Shown here: one piece after another, positions 28,727 through 37,296 of the stretch | Position numbering within the stretch: position 1 is the first letter of the stretch | Layout of the letters: every line of letters starts with the position of its first letter | Assembly (NCBI RefSeq): GCF_004330295.1 | Contig: NZ_SJOJ01000034.1 | Coordinates: 1-60,378 of the forward strand | DNA length: 60,378 nt | Source: Rahnella victoriana | GTDB lineage: Bacteria; Pseudomonadota; Gammaproteobacteria; Enterobacterales; Enterobacteriaceae | Reading direction: 5' to 3' | The notes under the pieces: model-generated | What the model was told of the DNA's origin: nothing | Seen by the model: only the letters and a program-made list of their open reading frames with translations | Database searches by the model: none | Made by a program: the position numbers and the translations under genes

Positions 28727-30202
28727 TCAAGTTTTCATTGCGGTTCGGGCTTTGTTTTGCCGTCTGACGTTAAACAGCACATAACTCATCAGCGACAGCA
28801 TCCACACCCCGACCATGCCGTAGACCAGAATGACGGCAAAACCCTCCGTCAGCGCCTGCGCAATCTGCGCACCGGGCAAGTCCTCAGTCACTGCGCCACC
28901 GGCAATACGTTCTGCCAGAGAAGACAGTTCCCCTGCGGCTGGCATGACCTTTTTCAGGCTCGCGGCAATTCCCGCCACCAGCAGGCTGCCCATCAGCGCA
29001 ATGTTGATCGCCAGCGTGATCAGTCGTGCGCTGATATCAATGCCTGAGGCCATTCCCGCGCGGTTTGCTGCGACCGAACCGGTGGTAGTGTTAGTGACCG
29101 GGGTATTGGTCAGCCCGAGCGCCATGCCTGCCAGCAACGCACCGGGTAACAGGCTCAGATGATGAACCACCGCGATGTGCATCAGCATAAAGCCCGCACC
29201 GATTGCGAATAACCCGCCCGGGATCAGCCGGGACGCACCAAAACGCGCCGTCAGCTTTTCGCCCAGCGGCGGCATCAGCAAAGTCGGTAAGGTGTAGGCC
29301 AGCAGCGCCAGACCAGTGGATACGCTGTCGTAGCCCAGCCCGCCCTGGTAATAGACCGGCAGATAAATCATCAGCGGCCAGAAGCTGAAGTTCATGCCAA
29401 TGGATCCCATCAGCGCCCCGGAAAATGCGCGGATGCGAAAAACAGAGAAATCGAACATCGGATGCGGATGGCGTTTTTCAATCCAGATGAACATCGCAGC
29501 ACTGACGGCAGTCGCCAGCAGAACGGCGCCTGCGGTGAGGCTGTTCCAGCCCAGACTGCTGCCCTGCGTAATCAGGAACGTCGCGCCCATCACCGTGACC
29601 GACAGCGTAATCAGTCCGCCGAGGTCCAGTTTTTGGGACTGTCCGTCACGGGATTCCACCACGTTTTTCAGCGCCAGAATCAGGGTCAGTACGGCGATAA
29701 ATACGTGAACCAGAAACACCCATCGCCAGCTCAGCCAGGCAACCAGTATGCCGCCGATGACCGGGCCAAATCCCAGCCCGAAACCAAAGGTTATTCCCCA
29801 TGCAGCGAAAGCCCGGCTGCGTGGTTTTCCTTGCGGAAATTGCGACGAGAGAATAGCGATCAGGCAAGTCAGCATCGCACCGCCACTCAGCCCCTGCGCG
29901 AAACGTCCTGCGATAAGCCATTGCGCACTGCCTGCTAAACCACATAATAGTGACGTCAGTCCGAACGCAGCAATACTGAGGATAAAAACACGTTTTCGAC
30001 CGTAGCGATCGGCCAGCGTGCCGGTCGCCATCAGTACCGTGGTACAGGCCAGCGTATAGGCGTTCATGATCCACTGAAGTTCACGGAAGCTGGCATGCAG
30101 TTGCTGTTCAAGTACCGGTGATAATACGGGCACGCTGGAGATTTCCAGTCCTGACATCAGAGCCGCCAGACATACCGCCATCAGGGCGAAGGTGTTTTTC
30201 AT
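28727..30202 (-). CDS. MFS drug exporter (DHA2, 14-helix family)
   Basis: 491 aa from the ATG at 30202 with AGGA 7 nt upstream; the longer frame has no site. Multiple membrane helices. Motif A appears as GTLADRYGRKRVF near residue 70, and the motif C region has WGITFGFGLGFGPVIGGILV. Length and pattern fit the EmrB/QacA (DHA2) group of proton-driven exporters. It is divergent from the GlxA-type regulator at 30317, which probably controls it. The substrate is not predictable. Confidence 0.92.
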   Translation of the reverse strand: MKNTFALMAVCLAALMSGLEISSVPVLSPVLEQQLHASFRELQWIMNAYTLACTTVLMATGTLADRYGRKRVFILSIAAFGLTSLLCGLAGSAQWLIAGRFAQGLSGGAMLTCLIAILSSQFPQGKPRSRAFAAWGITFGFGLGFGPVIGGILVAWLSWRWVFLVHVFIAVLTLILALKNVVESRDGQSQKLDLGGLITLSVTVMGATFLITQGSSLGWNSLTAGAVLLATAVSAAMFIWIEKRHPHPMFDFSVFRIRAFSGALMGSIGMNFSFWPLMIYLPVYYQGGLGYDSVSTGLALLAYTLPTLLMPPLGEKLTARFGASRLIPGGLFAIGAGFMLMHIAVVHHLSLLPGALLAGMALGLTNTPVTNTTTGSVAANRAGMASGIDISARLITLAINIALMGSLLVAGIAASLKKVMPAAGELSSLAERIAGGAVTEDLPGAQIAQALTEGFAVILVYGMVGVWMLSLMSYVLFNVRRQNKARTAMKT

Positions 30203-30316
30203 GCTGAAATCCTGCAAGGGTAAGAGACGCACAGCATGGAAGATTGACGGCGGCGTAGAAATCCGCGCGGATGCCATGTATCGTCAAGATCATGCCAATC
30301 TGATGGTTTTCCTTTT

Positions 30317-31330
30317 ATGCAAAACGCTGGTCTGTCATTGATGTCTTCCCCGCGCAATCCTGCTCCGCGAAACCGGCGGCTGGTGCTGCTGGCCTATGAG
30401 TGTCTGTGTACCTTCGAGTTCGGGACAGCCGTCGAAGCGTTTGGTCGCGCCGATGAACTCACCGGCGAACCGCTGTATGAGTTATCCGTCGCCTCCGTCG
30501 AGGAAGGAACGTTTGGCGCCCAAGGCGGCGTGCGGCTGGTGGTCGATGGCGGGCTGGAACTGCTGGAAGATGCGGGAACCATTGTCATCCCCGGCTGGCG
30601 AAGCATCCACGAACCGGCCTCTGACCGGCTGATCGCGGCCCTGCAAACAGCACATCGTAACGGCTCGAGGATTGTGTCGATCTGCGCGGGAAGTTTCGTG
30701 CTCGGCGCTGCCGGTTTACTGGACGGCAAACGCGCCACCGCGCACTGGAACAGCACCGATGTGCTGGCGCAGCGATTTCCGCGGGTACAGGTTGAACATG
30801 GCATGATTTATGTCGATGAAGGCAGCATTATCACCTCAGCCGGTGGCGCGGCGGGCGTCGATTTGTGTCTGCACCTGATCCGCCGCGATTACGGCATTGA
30901 AGTCGCTAACCGCACCGCGCGCAGGATGGTGACGCCGCCGCTGCGTGAAGGCAATCAGGCACAGCTGATACAACAACCGGTACCGCGGCATCCGGCAAAA
31001 ACCCTCGCTCCGCTGCTCGATGATTTACGCAGCCATCTCAATACGCCGCTGGTGATTGATCAACTCGCCGCACAAGCTGGCATGAGCCGCCGTACCTTCC
31101 TGCGTCGTTTTCATGATGCTACCGGCACCACGCCGGGCGAATGGATGCTGAGCGTAAGGCTGGAAAAAGCCTGCGCCCTGCTGGAAAACGGCACACTGAG
31201 TATCGACCGCGTCGCCGAACAGGCCGGTTTCGGATCGCCGGAAACTTTACGCCATCACTTCCGCCAGCGGCTCGGGACGACGCCGTCACAGTGGCGCAAG
31301 GCGTTTGTTGAACGGGATTTGGTGGGGTGA
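30317..31330 (+). CDS. GlxA/FtrA-type AraC-family transcriptional regulator
   Basis: 337 aa. An N-terminal DJ-1/PfpI-like domain (about 20-205) has the nucleophile-elbow-like SICAGSFVLGAAGLLDGKRATAHW split across its conserved cysteine. A C-terminal AraC HTH pair (about 230-330) has IDQLAAQAGMSRRTFLRRF and RVAEQAGFGSPETLRHHFRQ. E. coli FtrA has the same layout. It is divergent from the MFS exporter with 114 nt between start codons, so a regulator-transporter pair is likely. No clear ribosome site precedes the first ATG; an ATG at 30341 is an alternative. Confidence 0.9.
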   Translation: MQNAGLSLMSSPRNPAPRNRRLVLLAYECLCTFEFGTAVEAFGRADELTGEPLYELSVASVEEGTFGAQGGVRLVVDGGLELLEDAGTIVIPGWRSIHEPASDRLIAALQTAHRNGSRIVSICAGSFVLGAAGLLDGKRATAHWNSTDVLAQRFPRVQVEHGMIYVDEGSIITSAGGAAGVDLCLHLIRRDYGIEVANRTARRMVTPPLREGNQAQLIQQPVPRHPAKTLAPLLDDLRSHLNTPLVIDQLAAQAGMSRRTFLRRFHDATGTTPGEWMLSVRLEKACALLENGTLSIDRVAEQAGFGSPETLRHHFRQRLGTTPSQWRKAFVERDLVG

Positions 31331-31629
31331 GTGCTGGGGCTGGCTGGACGGCAGTAAACAGTCAGCCCAATCGTGATCCGCATAAATACGCAGCGTTTAT
31401 TATTAGTATAATGGCTGAATATTATTGATTATCATTCATATTAAAATGCAACCGGCTAATAACCTTTACCCTCCGTTAATACAACACAGAAAAGCCTCAA
31501 TCCTCACATAGTTCAACACAGAGTAAACCAAGTACTTTAATAACGAATAATAGTGAGTGGTCGGATTTGTGAAAGTATCAACAGGCCAGAATATATGATT
31601 TCACCTCTTTATTATCAATATGAGTTATC

Positions 31630-31920
31630 ATGAAAAAATTAATTATTTCGGTCCTTGCTGTCACTGCATTGTCAGGCTGCGCTCAACAGACATTCAAATT
31701 AAATGAGGGTATTGCAGAGCAACCCGCTCATGTTACCAGACAAGCTTTCTTCGTTAATGGTATTGGGCAAGAACATACAATAGACGCAGCAAAAATTTGT
31801 GGTAGCGCAAATAAAGTTGTTCGTACTGAAGTTCAGGAATCAGGCATGGATGTATTCCTGCGCATCGTCACTTTAGGAATATATACACCTCGTGAAGCAA
31901 GAGTTTATTGCACGAAATAA
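31630..31920 (+). CDS. bor: Bor-family outer-membrane lipoprotein
   Basis: 96 aa. Lipoprotein signal MKKLIISVLAVTALSGC with lipobox ALSGC, then AQQTFKLN. The body carries the Bor signature: FFVNGIGQEHTIDAAKICG near the middle and a C-terminal TLGIYTPREARVYC. Lambda Bor is a prophage-encoded lipoprotein linked to serum survival. About 300 AT-rich bases precede the gene, and a terminator follows at 31944. A prophage origin is inferred from the family, not from other phage genes here. Confidence 0.9.
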   Translation: MKKLIISVLAVTALSGCAQQTFKLNEGIAEQPAHVTRQAFFVNGIGQEHTIDAAKICGSANKVVRTEVQESGMDVFLRIVTLGIYTPREARVYCTK

Positions 31921-31943
31921 TAACTCCTGATGATTTTTTATAA

Positions 31944-31985
31944 ATGCCTGCTGTCATTGCTAAAGATGATTAGCAGGCATCTTTT
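31944..31985 (+). terminator. Rho-independent terminator after the Bor-like gene
   Basis: ATGCCTGCT (31944-31952) pairs with AGCAGGCAT (31972-31980), a 9-bp stem with a 19-nt loop, followed by CTTTT. It ends the bor transcript 24 nt after its stop. Confidence 0.7.
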
Positions 31986-32120
31986 AAATCAGATCTTAGT
32001 ATTAATTAATTTTACAACGCTTGTGGTCTCAATAATCAGATCGCGCCCTCCTGCATTGACCTGCGATCCTGAGCTGCCTGTGCGGCAGTGAACTCAAAGC
32101 AGCACGGTTTGCTTTTGCTC

Positions 32121-32230
32121 CTTCCCCTCTCACGAGGGGAAGGCTGGGATGGGGTGTGGGTTTGATGGCAACGCAAACAGTTAAGCCGTCTTTAATACCC
32201 CACCCCAACCCTCCCCTTCGCAGGGGAGGG
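32121..32230. repeat. Pair of REP-like hairpins in opposite orientation
   Basis: Copy 1: CTTCCCCTC with GAGGGGAAG (32121-32142, loop TCAC), followed by a GCTGGGATGGGGT tail. Copy 2 is in reverse orientation: an ACCCCACCCCAA tail, then CCCTCCCCT with AGGGGAGGG (32209-32230, loop TCGC). The same motif recurs at 33205-33239. This is the usual form of enterobacterial REP/BIME elements. No transposase of the RAYT type is seen in the window. Confidence 0.8.
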
Positions 32231-32238
32231 AGCCGTTC

Positions 32239-32457
32239 TCAGTTGTATTTGATTTCGGTGTAGCGACTCGGCCAGATGGTTTCGGCTTTTACGCCGATGG
32301 CTTCGGCAATTAGCCTTTCACCTTTCGGCCATTTGCGGGTTAATGCGTTCGACAGCGTGGAGGAACACAGCCCCGCGCGGCGTGACACCGCCGCCAGTGT
32401 GGTGCCCTTCTTTCTGATCGCCGCAATGATGTCGGCCTGATGCCAGTCTTTTTTCAT
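32239..32457 (-). CDS. Ner/Nlp-like helix-turn-helix protein
   Basis: 72 aa, nearly all one winged HTH domain of the phage Mu Ner / SfsB type: DWHQADIIAAIRKKGTTLAA, VSRRAGLCSSTLSNAL, then WPKGERLIAEAIGVKAETIW. Such proteins repress or activate phage and chromosomal promoters. The ATG overlaps the stop of the gene upstream (ATGA, 32454-32457), so the two are translationally coupled. With the P4-like leader at 32892-33092 it suggests a satellite-phage or cryptic-prophage origin. Confidence 0.88.
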   Translation of the reverse strand: MKKDWHQADIIAAIRKKGTTLAAVSRRAGLCSSTLSNALTRKWPKGERLIAEAIGVKAETIWPSRYTEIKYN

Positions 32458-32849
32458 GCGGCAATCTCCTCAGATGAGGAATACAGCGAACAGCGCAGCA
32501 TTTCAAAACGCTCCCACAAGATATACGCGATGATCTCTTTTATCTTTCTGTCGTGCAGCGTCATCAGTGTGAAGTTCAGCGCCATGCACTGGTCGCAAAG
32601 TTCGTCGGGTTCGAGATCGGCGTAATCATATAAGCCGTCGTCCAGCGGTATGCCTAAATCTTTCCGGTGCTCCGGAACGGGCAGCGATAACGTCGCTTCA
32701 AGGCATTCAAGCTGGTTTTGCAGCATCACGCAAAGTCTGTCCTGTGCGCCTTTATTTTGCGGATTCACCAGTGCGTGCGCCAGCAAACGGCAGCGATCGG
32801 TGAGTGTCCATGAATCGGGGGATGTGTCGTTGGTATCTATTGTCTTCAT
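32454..32849 (-). CDS. Small protein of unknown function coupled to a Ner-like regulator
   Basis: 131 aa from the ATG at 32849, preceded by a weak AGG 9 nt upstream. A longer frame from a TTG at 32903 would run into the last of the three repeats of the leader. The protein is acidic and probably all-helical, with DRCRLLAHALVNPQNKGAQD and KIKEIIAYILWERFEMLRC, and has five or six cysteines but no motif I recognise. Position and overlap with the HTH gene imply a two-gene operon. Confidence 0.7.
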   Translation of the reverse strand: MKTIDTNDTSPDSWTLTDRCRLLAHALVNPQNKGAQDRLCVMLQNQLECLEATLSLPVPEHRKDLGIPLDDGLYDYADLEPDELCDQCMALNFTLMTLHDRKIKEIIAYILWERFEMLRCSLYSSSEEIAA

Positions 32850-32891
32850 TGACTGAAACCTATGGCAGATTGCATATCTGCTACCACCTAA

Positions 32892-33092
32892 GCTCCTACG
32901 CAAAAGTGGTAACCCAAGCGGGGGTAGGAGATCGGTCTACCGTCCGACCAGCCCGAAGGCTGCCCCGCCTGAGTCACCAAAACAATATACGTTAAAAAAC
33001 GTTTTATAAAGATGATTCAAAGCGATAGCACACATATACGGTGCTACGGCAGAAAACCAGGCTCCTACACCCGACTGCGGATTTTGCCGCAG
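32892..33092 (-). ncRNA. P4 CI-RNA-like leader with complementary repeats (candidate immunity RNA)
   Basis: On the minus strand, in order: a CTGCGG-caaaat-CCGCAG hairpin (33092-33075), a GTAGGAGC box (33068-33061), a CAGCC-UUCG-GGCTG hairpin (32962-32949), a complementary CTCCTAC box (32930-32924) and a second GTAGGAGC box (32899-32892) just before the small-protein gene. Two like boxes flanking one complementary box next to a stable hairpin is the seqA-seqB-seqC layout of phage P4 immunity, where a processed CI RNA ends transcription early. The sequence pattern is direct; the function is inferred. Confidence 0.5.
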
Positions 33093-33204
33093 CGAGCAGA
33101 CAATAACTGGATATCCACACATTAAAAATGGGCAAATCGCGGAGATGAGATACTGCTTCCAAGGAGTTTTTATGGTTTGCAGTAAGTTGCAGAGATGCCA
33201 TTAA

Positions 33205-33239
33205 TACCCCATCCCGGCCTTCCCCTTCGCAGGGGAAGG
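33205..33239. repeat. Third REP-like hairpin
   Basis: TACCCCATCCCGG tail, then CCTTCCCCT (33218-33226) pairing with AGGGGAAGG (33231-33239), loop TCGC. Same orientation as the second copy at 32209-32230. The HTH operon and its leader lie between these two copies. Confidence 0.8.
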
Positions 33240-33292
33240 AGCAAGACAACCCCCTTCCGTCTTTGATTTTGGAGAAAAGCAGAACGAGGGTT

Positions 33293-33531
33293 TTATTCAA
33301 TCGAATCTGGCGTGATCAAAAATCTTGCTGAACGGAGCGGCCTGAAGACCTGAGGCTTCAGGACCGAGAGAAGGTATCGCGGAGCGACAAGATTTTGCGC
33401 CACACGCGGCGGTGACAGAACATGTCCGTCGTGCCTGCGACAGCGCGCAGTGAAAAGAGCGTGGAGTCCAGAGGCCCGCGCGACTGCGGGTCTCTGGGTC
33501 AGTGTGGGCGGCGAGCCCACGACCTTGACCT
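33293..33531 (-). other. Unexplained GC-rich structured block downstream of cheW
   Basis: About 240 bp with strong stems: a 12-bp stem (33468-33479 with 33486-33497, one G-T pair, 6-nt loop) and GTGGGC with GCCCAC (33504-33520). A 75-codon minus-strand frame (33293-33520, GTG start) is open but rich in R, A and P, has no ribosome site and no recognised family. I have a vague memory of similar frames recurring in related genomes, which would fit a dispersed repeat or structured RNA rather than a gene. Confidence 0.4.
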
Positions 33532-33556
33532 TAAAAAACGAAAATCAAATTTTCGT
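33532..33556 (-). terminator. Rho-independent terminator overlapping the end of cheW
   Basis: On the minus strand ACGAAAAT (33556-33549) pairs with ATTTTCGT (33545-33538), loop TTG, followed by TTTTT. The stem includes the last cheW codons and its stop. It ends the mot-che transcript and separates it from the accessory genes beyond. Confidence 0.8.
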
Positions 33557-34042
33557 CACCGAATCCACTAAGGCCATTTCTTCACTGCTCAGCAGCTTCT
33601 CAATATCCACCAGGATCAACATACGGTCACCGAGCGACCCTAACCCTGTCAGGTATTCCGTCGACATGGTCACGGCGAATTCCGGGGCCGGGCGGATCTG
33701 ATCCTGGCTCAGGGACAGCACGTCTGACACGCCGTCAACCACGATCCCGACGACGCGGTTTTCGAAGTTCAGGACGATCACGACGGTGTTTTCGTTGTAA
33801 ATCACATCTTCCTGCGCGAATTTCACGCGCAGGTCGAGGATGGGCACGATGACACCACGCAGGTTGGTGACACCTTTAATAAATGCCGGGGTGTTCGCAA
33901 TGCGGGTTACCTGATCGTATCCGCGGATTTCCTGCACTTTCAGGATATCGATGCCGTATTCTTCATCGCCCAACGTAAAGATCAGAAATTCCTGACCTAC
34001 TGTTTCGCCCGCAATTTTTGACACGGTTGCAAGTCCTGCCAT
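33545..34042 (-). CDS. cheW: Chemotaxis coupling protein CheW
   Basis: 165 aa from the ATG at 34042 (AAGG 8 nt upstream); a GTG three codons earlier is less likely. Nearly identical to E. coli CheW over [20 protein letters not shown] and [20 protein letters not shown]. It links receptors to the kinase CheA. It follows cheA by 83 nt, and a terminator overlaps its stop. Confidence 0.98.
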   Translation of the reverse strand: MAGLATVSKIAGETVGQEFLIFTLGDEEYGIDILKVQEIRGYDQVTRIANTPAFIKGVTNLRGVIVPILDLRVKFAQEDVIYNENTVVIVLNFENRVVGIVVDGVSDVLSLSQDQIRPAPEFAVTMSTEYLTGLGSLGDRMLILVDIEKLLSSEEMALVDSVTKI

Positions 34043-34125
34043 GTTGTTCACCTTTGCTTTTATCTTTAAATCGGCCTGAGTTTTTCACACCCGGCGACGT
34101 TTAAGGCCGCCGGAAGCTTTGCTTG

Positions 34126-36162
34126 TTATGCGGCAGTGGCACCGGTTGCTAATTTGTCGCGGTTCAGTGACTGCAAGGCAGACACGTCCACGATCAGCGC
34201 CACGCTGCCGTCGCCCAAAATGGTGGCGGCGGAAATGCCCGGTACTTTGCGATAGTTGCTTTCCAGGTTTTTCACCACAACCTGATGCTGACCAATCAGC
34301 TGGTCAACCAGCAAGGCGTAGCGACGTCCGGCGCTTTGCAAAATAACCACAATGCCCTGCGTGGCTTCGGTTTTCGCGTCTTCAACATCAAAGACGTTGT
34401 AAAGCTCAACCAGCGGCAGGTATTCGCCGCGCACCTGCAGAACCCGCTCACCACCGGCCAGCGGATGCAAATCTTCCGCCAGCGGTTGCAGGGATTCCAT
34501 CACCGCATTGAGTGGCAGAATGAAGACTTCTTCGCCCACTTTCACGGACATGCCGTCGAGGATAGCCAGTGTCAGCGGCAGCAGGATGCGGATAGTGGTG
34601 CCTTTGCCCTGCTGGGAATGGATTTCAACGTGACCGCCCATTTCCTGAATGTTACGTTTCACCACGTCCATGCCCACACCGCGACCGGATACGTCGGTGA
34701 CTTTTTCTGCCGTCGAGAAACCTGCGGCGAAAATCAGCATGCCGACTTCTTCGTCGCTCATGTTGTCGTTGACGTTCATACCCTGCGATGCGGCCTTCGC
34801 CAGAATACGTTCGCGGTTCAGACCGGCACCGTCATCGATCACTTCGATGCAGATGTTTCCGCCCTGATGTTCGGCTGACAGTGTCAGGTTACCGGTCGCT
34901 TCTTTGCCGTTAGCCACGCGCACTTCCGGCGTTTCCACACCGTGATCCAGACTGTTACGCACCAGGTGCGTTAACGGGTCGATGATGCGTTCGATCAGGC
35001 TCTTATCCAGTTCGGTGGAACTGCCGAGCAGGGTCAGTTCGATTTGCTTGTTCAGTTTGCTGGCCAGATCGCGAACCAGACGCGGGAAGCGGCTGAACAC
35101 GAACTCCATCGGCATCATACGGATCGACATCACCGATTCCTGCAAATCACGGGCGTTGCGTTCAAGCTGACCCATGCTGTTGAGCAGGTCGCTGTGAACC
35201 ACCGGATCCAGCAGGTCTGAACGCTGCGCCAGCATTGACTGGGTGATCACCAGTTCGCCGACCAGGTTGATCAGCTGATCGACTTTTTCGACGGCCACGC
35301 GGATGCTGGTTGATTCCGGTGCTTTCGGTGCGCGGGCTTTCGCCGGTTCACCGTTCGGTACCGCAGTGAGTACCGGTGCCGGACGGGCGACGACTGCCGG
35401 AGCCGGGGCCACTTCCGCCACCACCGGCGCACTGACAGCCACCACGTCAGCCGCAGCAGATCCCACAGGCTGAGTGAAACTGATTTGTTCCGGTTCCAGC
35501 ACGAAACACAGGACGGCAATGATGTCGTCTTCGGTTACCGTGGTGATAAGCGTCGCTTCCACGCTGTCATCGGTCTGCACCGGGTCTTTGATCTCGCCGA
35601 GATTACCCAATTCTTCCAGCATCACAGGCACTTCCTGTGTTTTCAGGCCGGAAAGGCGCACACGTAAACCGCCCTTGCCTGCCGCCGGAGCAACGGGTGC
35701 AGGCGCAGCAGCCTGAGCCACCGGCGCTTCTTCAACCACGTGAAGATCGGGCGCAGGTTCACGCGCCTGTTGCGCTTCGAGGGCCAGTTGTCTCAGGGCC
35801 GCGCAGATATATTCAAAGCTTTCTGCGTCAGGATCCCGGGATGATTTATAGGCGTCGAGTTGCTCCTGCATAATGTCTTTTGTTTCCAGAAACAGGTTGA
35901 TGATGTCGGTGCTCAGGCTCATTTCAGCACGACGAGCACCGTCGAGCAGGTTTTCCAGTAAGTGAGTCGTTTCCTGTAAAACCGTAAATCCAAACGTGGC
36001 TGCGCCGCCTTTGATTGAGTGCGCCGCGCGGAAAATCGCGTTGAGCTGCTCAATGTCGGGCGCCTGCGGATCAAGCAACAACAGATGTTGTTCCATGTCC
36101 GCCAGCAACTCGTCTGCTTCATCAAAAAATGTCTGATAAAAATCAGTAATATCCATGCTCAC
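34126..36162 (-). CDS. cheA: Chemotaxis sensor histidine kinase CheA
   Basis: 678 aa with all five domains. P1 phosphotransfer has H48 in AAHSIKGGAATFG. P2 CheY/CheB docking (about 160-230) is followed by a Pro/Ala-rich linker. P3 dimer helices lie near 285-345. The P4 kinase has the N box VRNSLDHGVETPE and G boxes DDGAGLNRER and GRGVGMDVVKRN. P5 is the CheW-like domain at the C-terminus. It phosphorylates CheY and CheB. It follows motB by 30 nt, as in the E. coli mocha operon. Confidence 0.98.
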   Translation of the reverse strand: MSMDITDFYQTFFDEADELLADMEQHLLLLDPQAPDIEQLNAIFRAAHSIKGGAATFGFTVLQETTHLLENLLDGARRAEMSLSTDIINLFLETKDIMQEQLDAYKSSRDPDAESFEYICAALRQLALEAQQAREPAPDLHVVEEAPVAQAAAPAPVAPAAGKGGLRVRLSGLKTQEVPVMLEELGNLGEIKDPVQTDDSVEATLITTVTEDDIIAVLCFVLEPEQISFTQPVGSAAADVVAVSAPVVAEVAPAPAVVARPAPVLTAVPNGEPAKARAPKAPESTSIRVAVEKVDQLINLVGELVITQSMLAQRSDLLDPVVHSDLLNSMGQLERNARDLQESVMSIRMMPMEFVFSRFPRLVRDLASKLNKQIELTLLGSSTELDKSLIERIIDPLTHLVRNSLDHGVETPEVRVANGKEATGNLTLSAEHQGGNICIEVIDDGAGLNRERILAKAASQGMNVNDNMSDEEVGMLIFAAGFSTAEKVTDVSGRGVGMDVVKRNIQEMGGHVEIHSQQGKGTTIRILLPLTLAILDGMSVKVGEEVFILPLNAVMESLQPLAEDLHPLAGGERVLQVRGEYLPLVELYNVFDVEDAKTEATQGIVVILQSAGRRYALLVDQLIGQHQVVVKNLESNYRKVPGISAATILGDGSVALIVDVSALQSLNRDKLATGATAA

Positions 36163-36192
36163 GTGATCACCTCTGCTGTGAATCGCGGCTTG

Positions 36193-37296
36193 TTAATGTG
36201 TCGCAGGTGCCGTGCCTGCCGCGACAGCCGGAGCTGCCGTCGCAGGTTGAGCGCCTGCCGATGGTGTCACTGGCGTCTGCGTCTCAATCCCGGGTATTGA
36301 TGGTGCGTTTTCTGGTGCTGCCGGTGCCGGACTTGCCTGTGGCGCTAACGCCGGGGCGGCCGGAGCCGGACTCATTTGTGGTGCTAATGCCGGCACTGTA
36401 CGTGTGCCTTGTACTTGTCTTTGCAGCTCGCCCGCGTCACTGATCGTGATCGCCTCGCCCTCACTGTTTTCCCGTTCAATCGCTTCTTCGGCGTGTTTGT
36501 TCAGGACTAAAATACTGATACGACGGTTAATGGCGTCGCCTGCCGGATGGTTTTTCAGTTGCATCGAGGATCCCATGCCCATCACGCGCAGGATTTTCCC
36601 TTCGCTCAGGCCGCCGATCATCATCTCGCGACGTGACGCGTTGGCGCGGTCTGTGGACAACTCCCAGTTGCTGTAGCCGCGTTCACCGGTGGCATACGGC
36701 ATGTCGTCGGTATGACCTGCCAGACTGACTTTATTCGGGAAATCATCGAGAACCGGCGCAATCGCCCGGAGGATATCGCGCATGTACGGTTCAACAATCG
36801 CACTGCCAAGCTGGAACATCGGGCGGTTTTTGCTATCAATAATCTGAATACGCAAACCCTGCTCAGTCAGGTTAATCATCAGATGCGGGCGTAAATCTTT
36901 CAGCCGCGGATCGGATGCCAGCATGTCTTCCAGTTTCTGTTGTAATCTTTGCAAGTCACCGGCTTCGCGACGGCTTTCGCCTTGTGACTGATCCATTTTG
37001 TGCACTTCGCCGTCCTGCACCGTCGGGTCTTCGCCGCCGCCCGGGATCGGGCTGGTGGCATCGCTGCTGCGCGGCCCGCCGGTGATCGCCACCGCAAGGG
37101 GCGTACGGAAGTATTCGGCAATTTGCACCAGTTCTTTAGGGCTGGAGATGGAAATCAGCCACATCACCAGGAAGAAAGCCATCATCGCTGTCATAAAGTC
37201 AGCGTAAGCAATCTTCCACGACCCGCCGTGATGCCCTCCGCCGTGTTTACCTTTTTTCTTACGAACAACAACGATTGGATGGCTTTGATGCTTCAT
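36193..37296 (-). CDS. motB: Flagellar stator protein MotB
   Basis: 367 aa. One membrane helix carries the proton-accepting D33 in [18 protein letters not shown] plug segment follows, then the OmpA-like peptidoglycan-binding domain (about 150-280) with [20 protein letters not shown] and NRRISILVL. The chain is about 60 residues longer than E. coli MotB because of a Pro/Ala-rich tail containing two copies of PALAPQ-x-SPAPAAP. The ATG overlaps the motA stop (ATGA). Confidence 0.97.
   Translation of the reverse strand: MKHQSHPIVVVRKKKGKHGGGHHGGSWKIAYADFMTAMMAFFLVMWLISISSPKELVQIAEYFRTPLAVAITGGPRSSDATSPIPGGGEDPTVQDGEVHKMDQSQGESRREAGDLQRLQQKLEDMLASDPRLKDLRPHLMINLTEQGLRIQIIDSKNRPMFQLGSAIVEPYMRDILRAIAPVLDDFPNKVSLAGHTDDMPYATGERGYSNWELSTDRANASRREMMIGGLSEGKILRVMGMGSSMQLKNHPAGDAINRRISILVLNKHAEEAIERENSEGEAITISDAGELQRQVQGTRTVPALAPQMSPAPAAPALAPQASPAPAAPENAPSIPGIETQTPVTPSAGAQPATAAPAVAAGTAPATH

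Noticed and set aside
31421-31439. Fur-box-like sequence (GATTATCATT) upstream of the Bor-like gene
   Set aside because: About 12 of 19 matches to the consensus in AT-rich DNA; too weak to call.
32937-33122. 61-codon minus-strand frame within the P4-like leader
   Set aside because: No ribosome site and no family match. The sequence is better explained by RNA hairpins and repeats. Resemblance to translated leader frames near P4-type genes is a recollection only.
33293-33520. 75-codon minus-strand frame starting at a GTG
   Set aside because: Composition is dominated by R, A and P, there is no ribosome site, and strong stems run through it. Kept as a structured block, not a gene.
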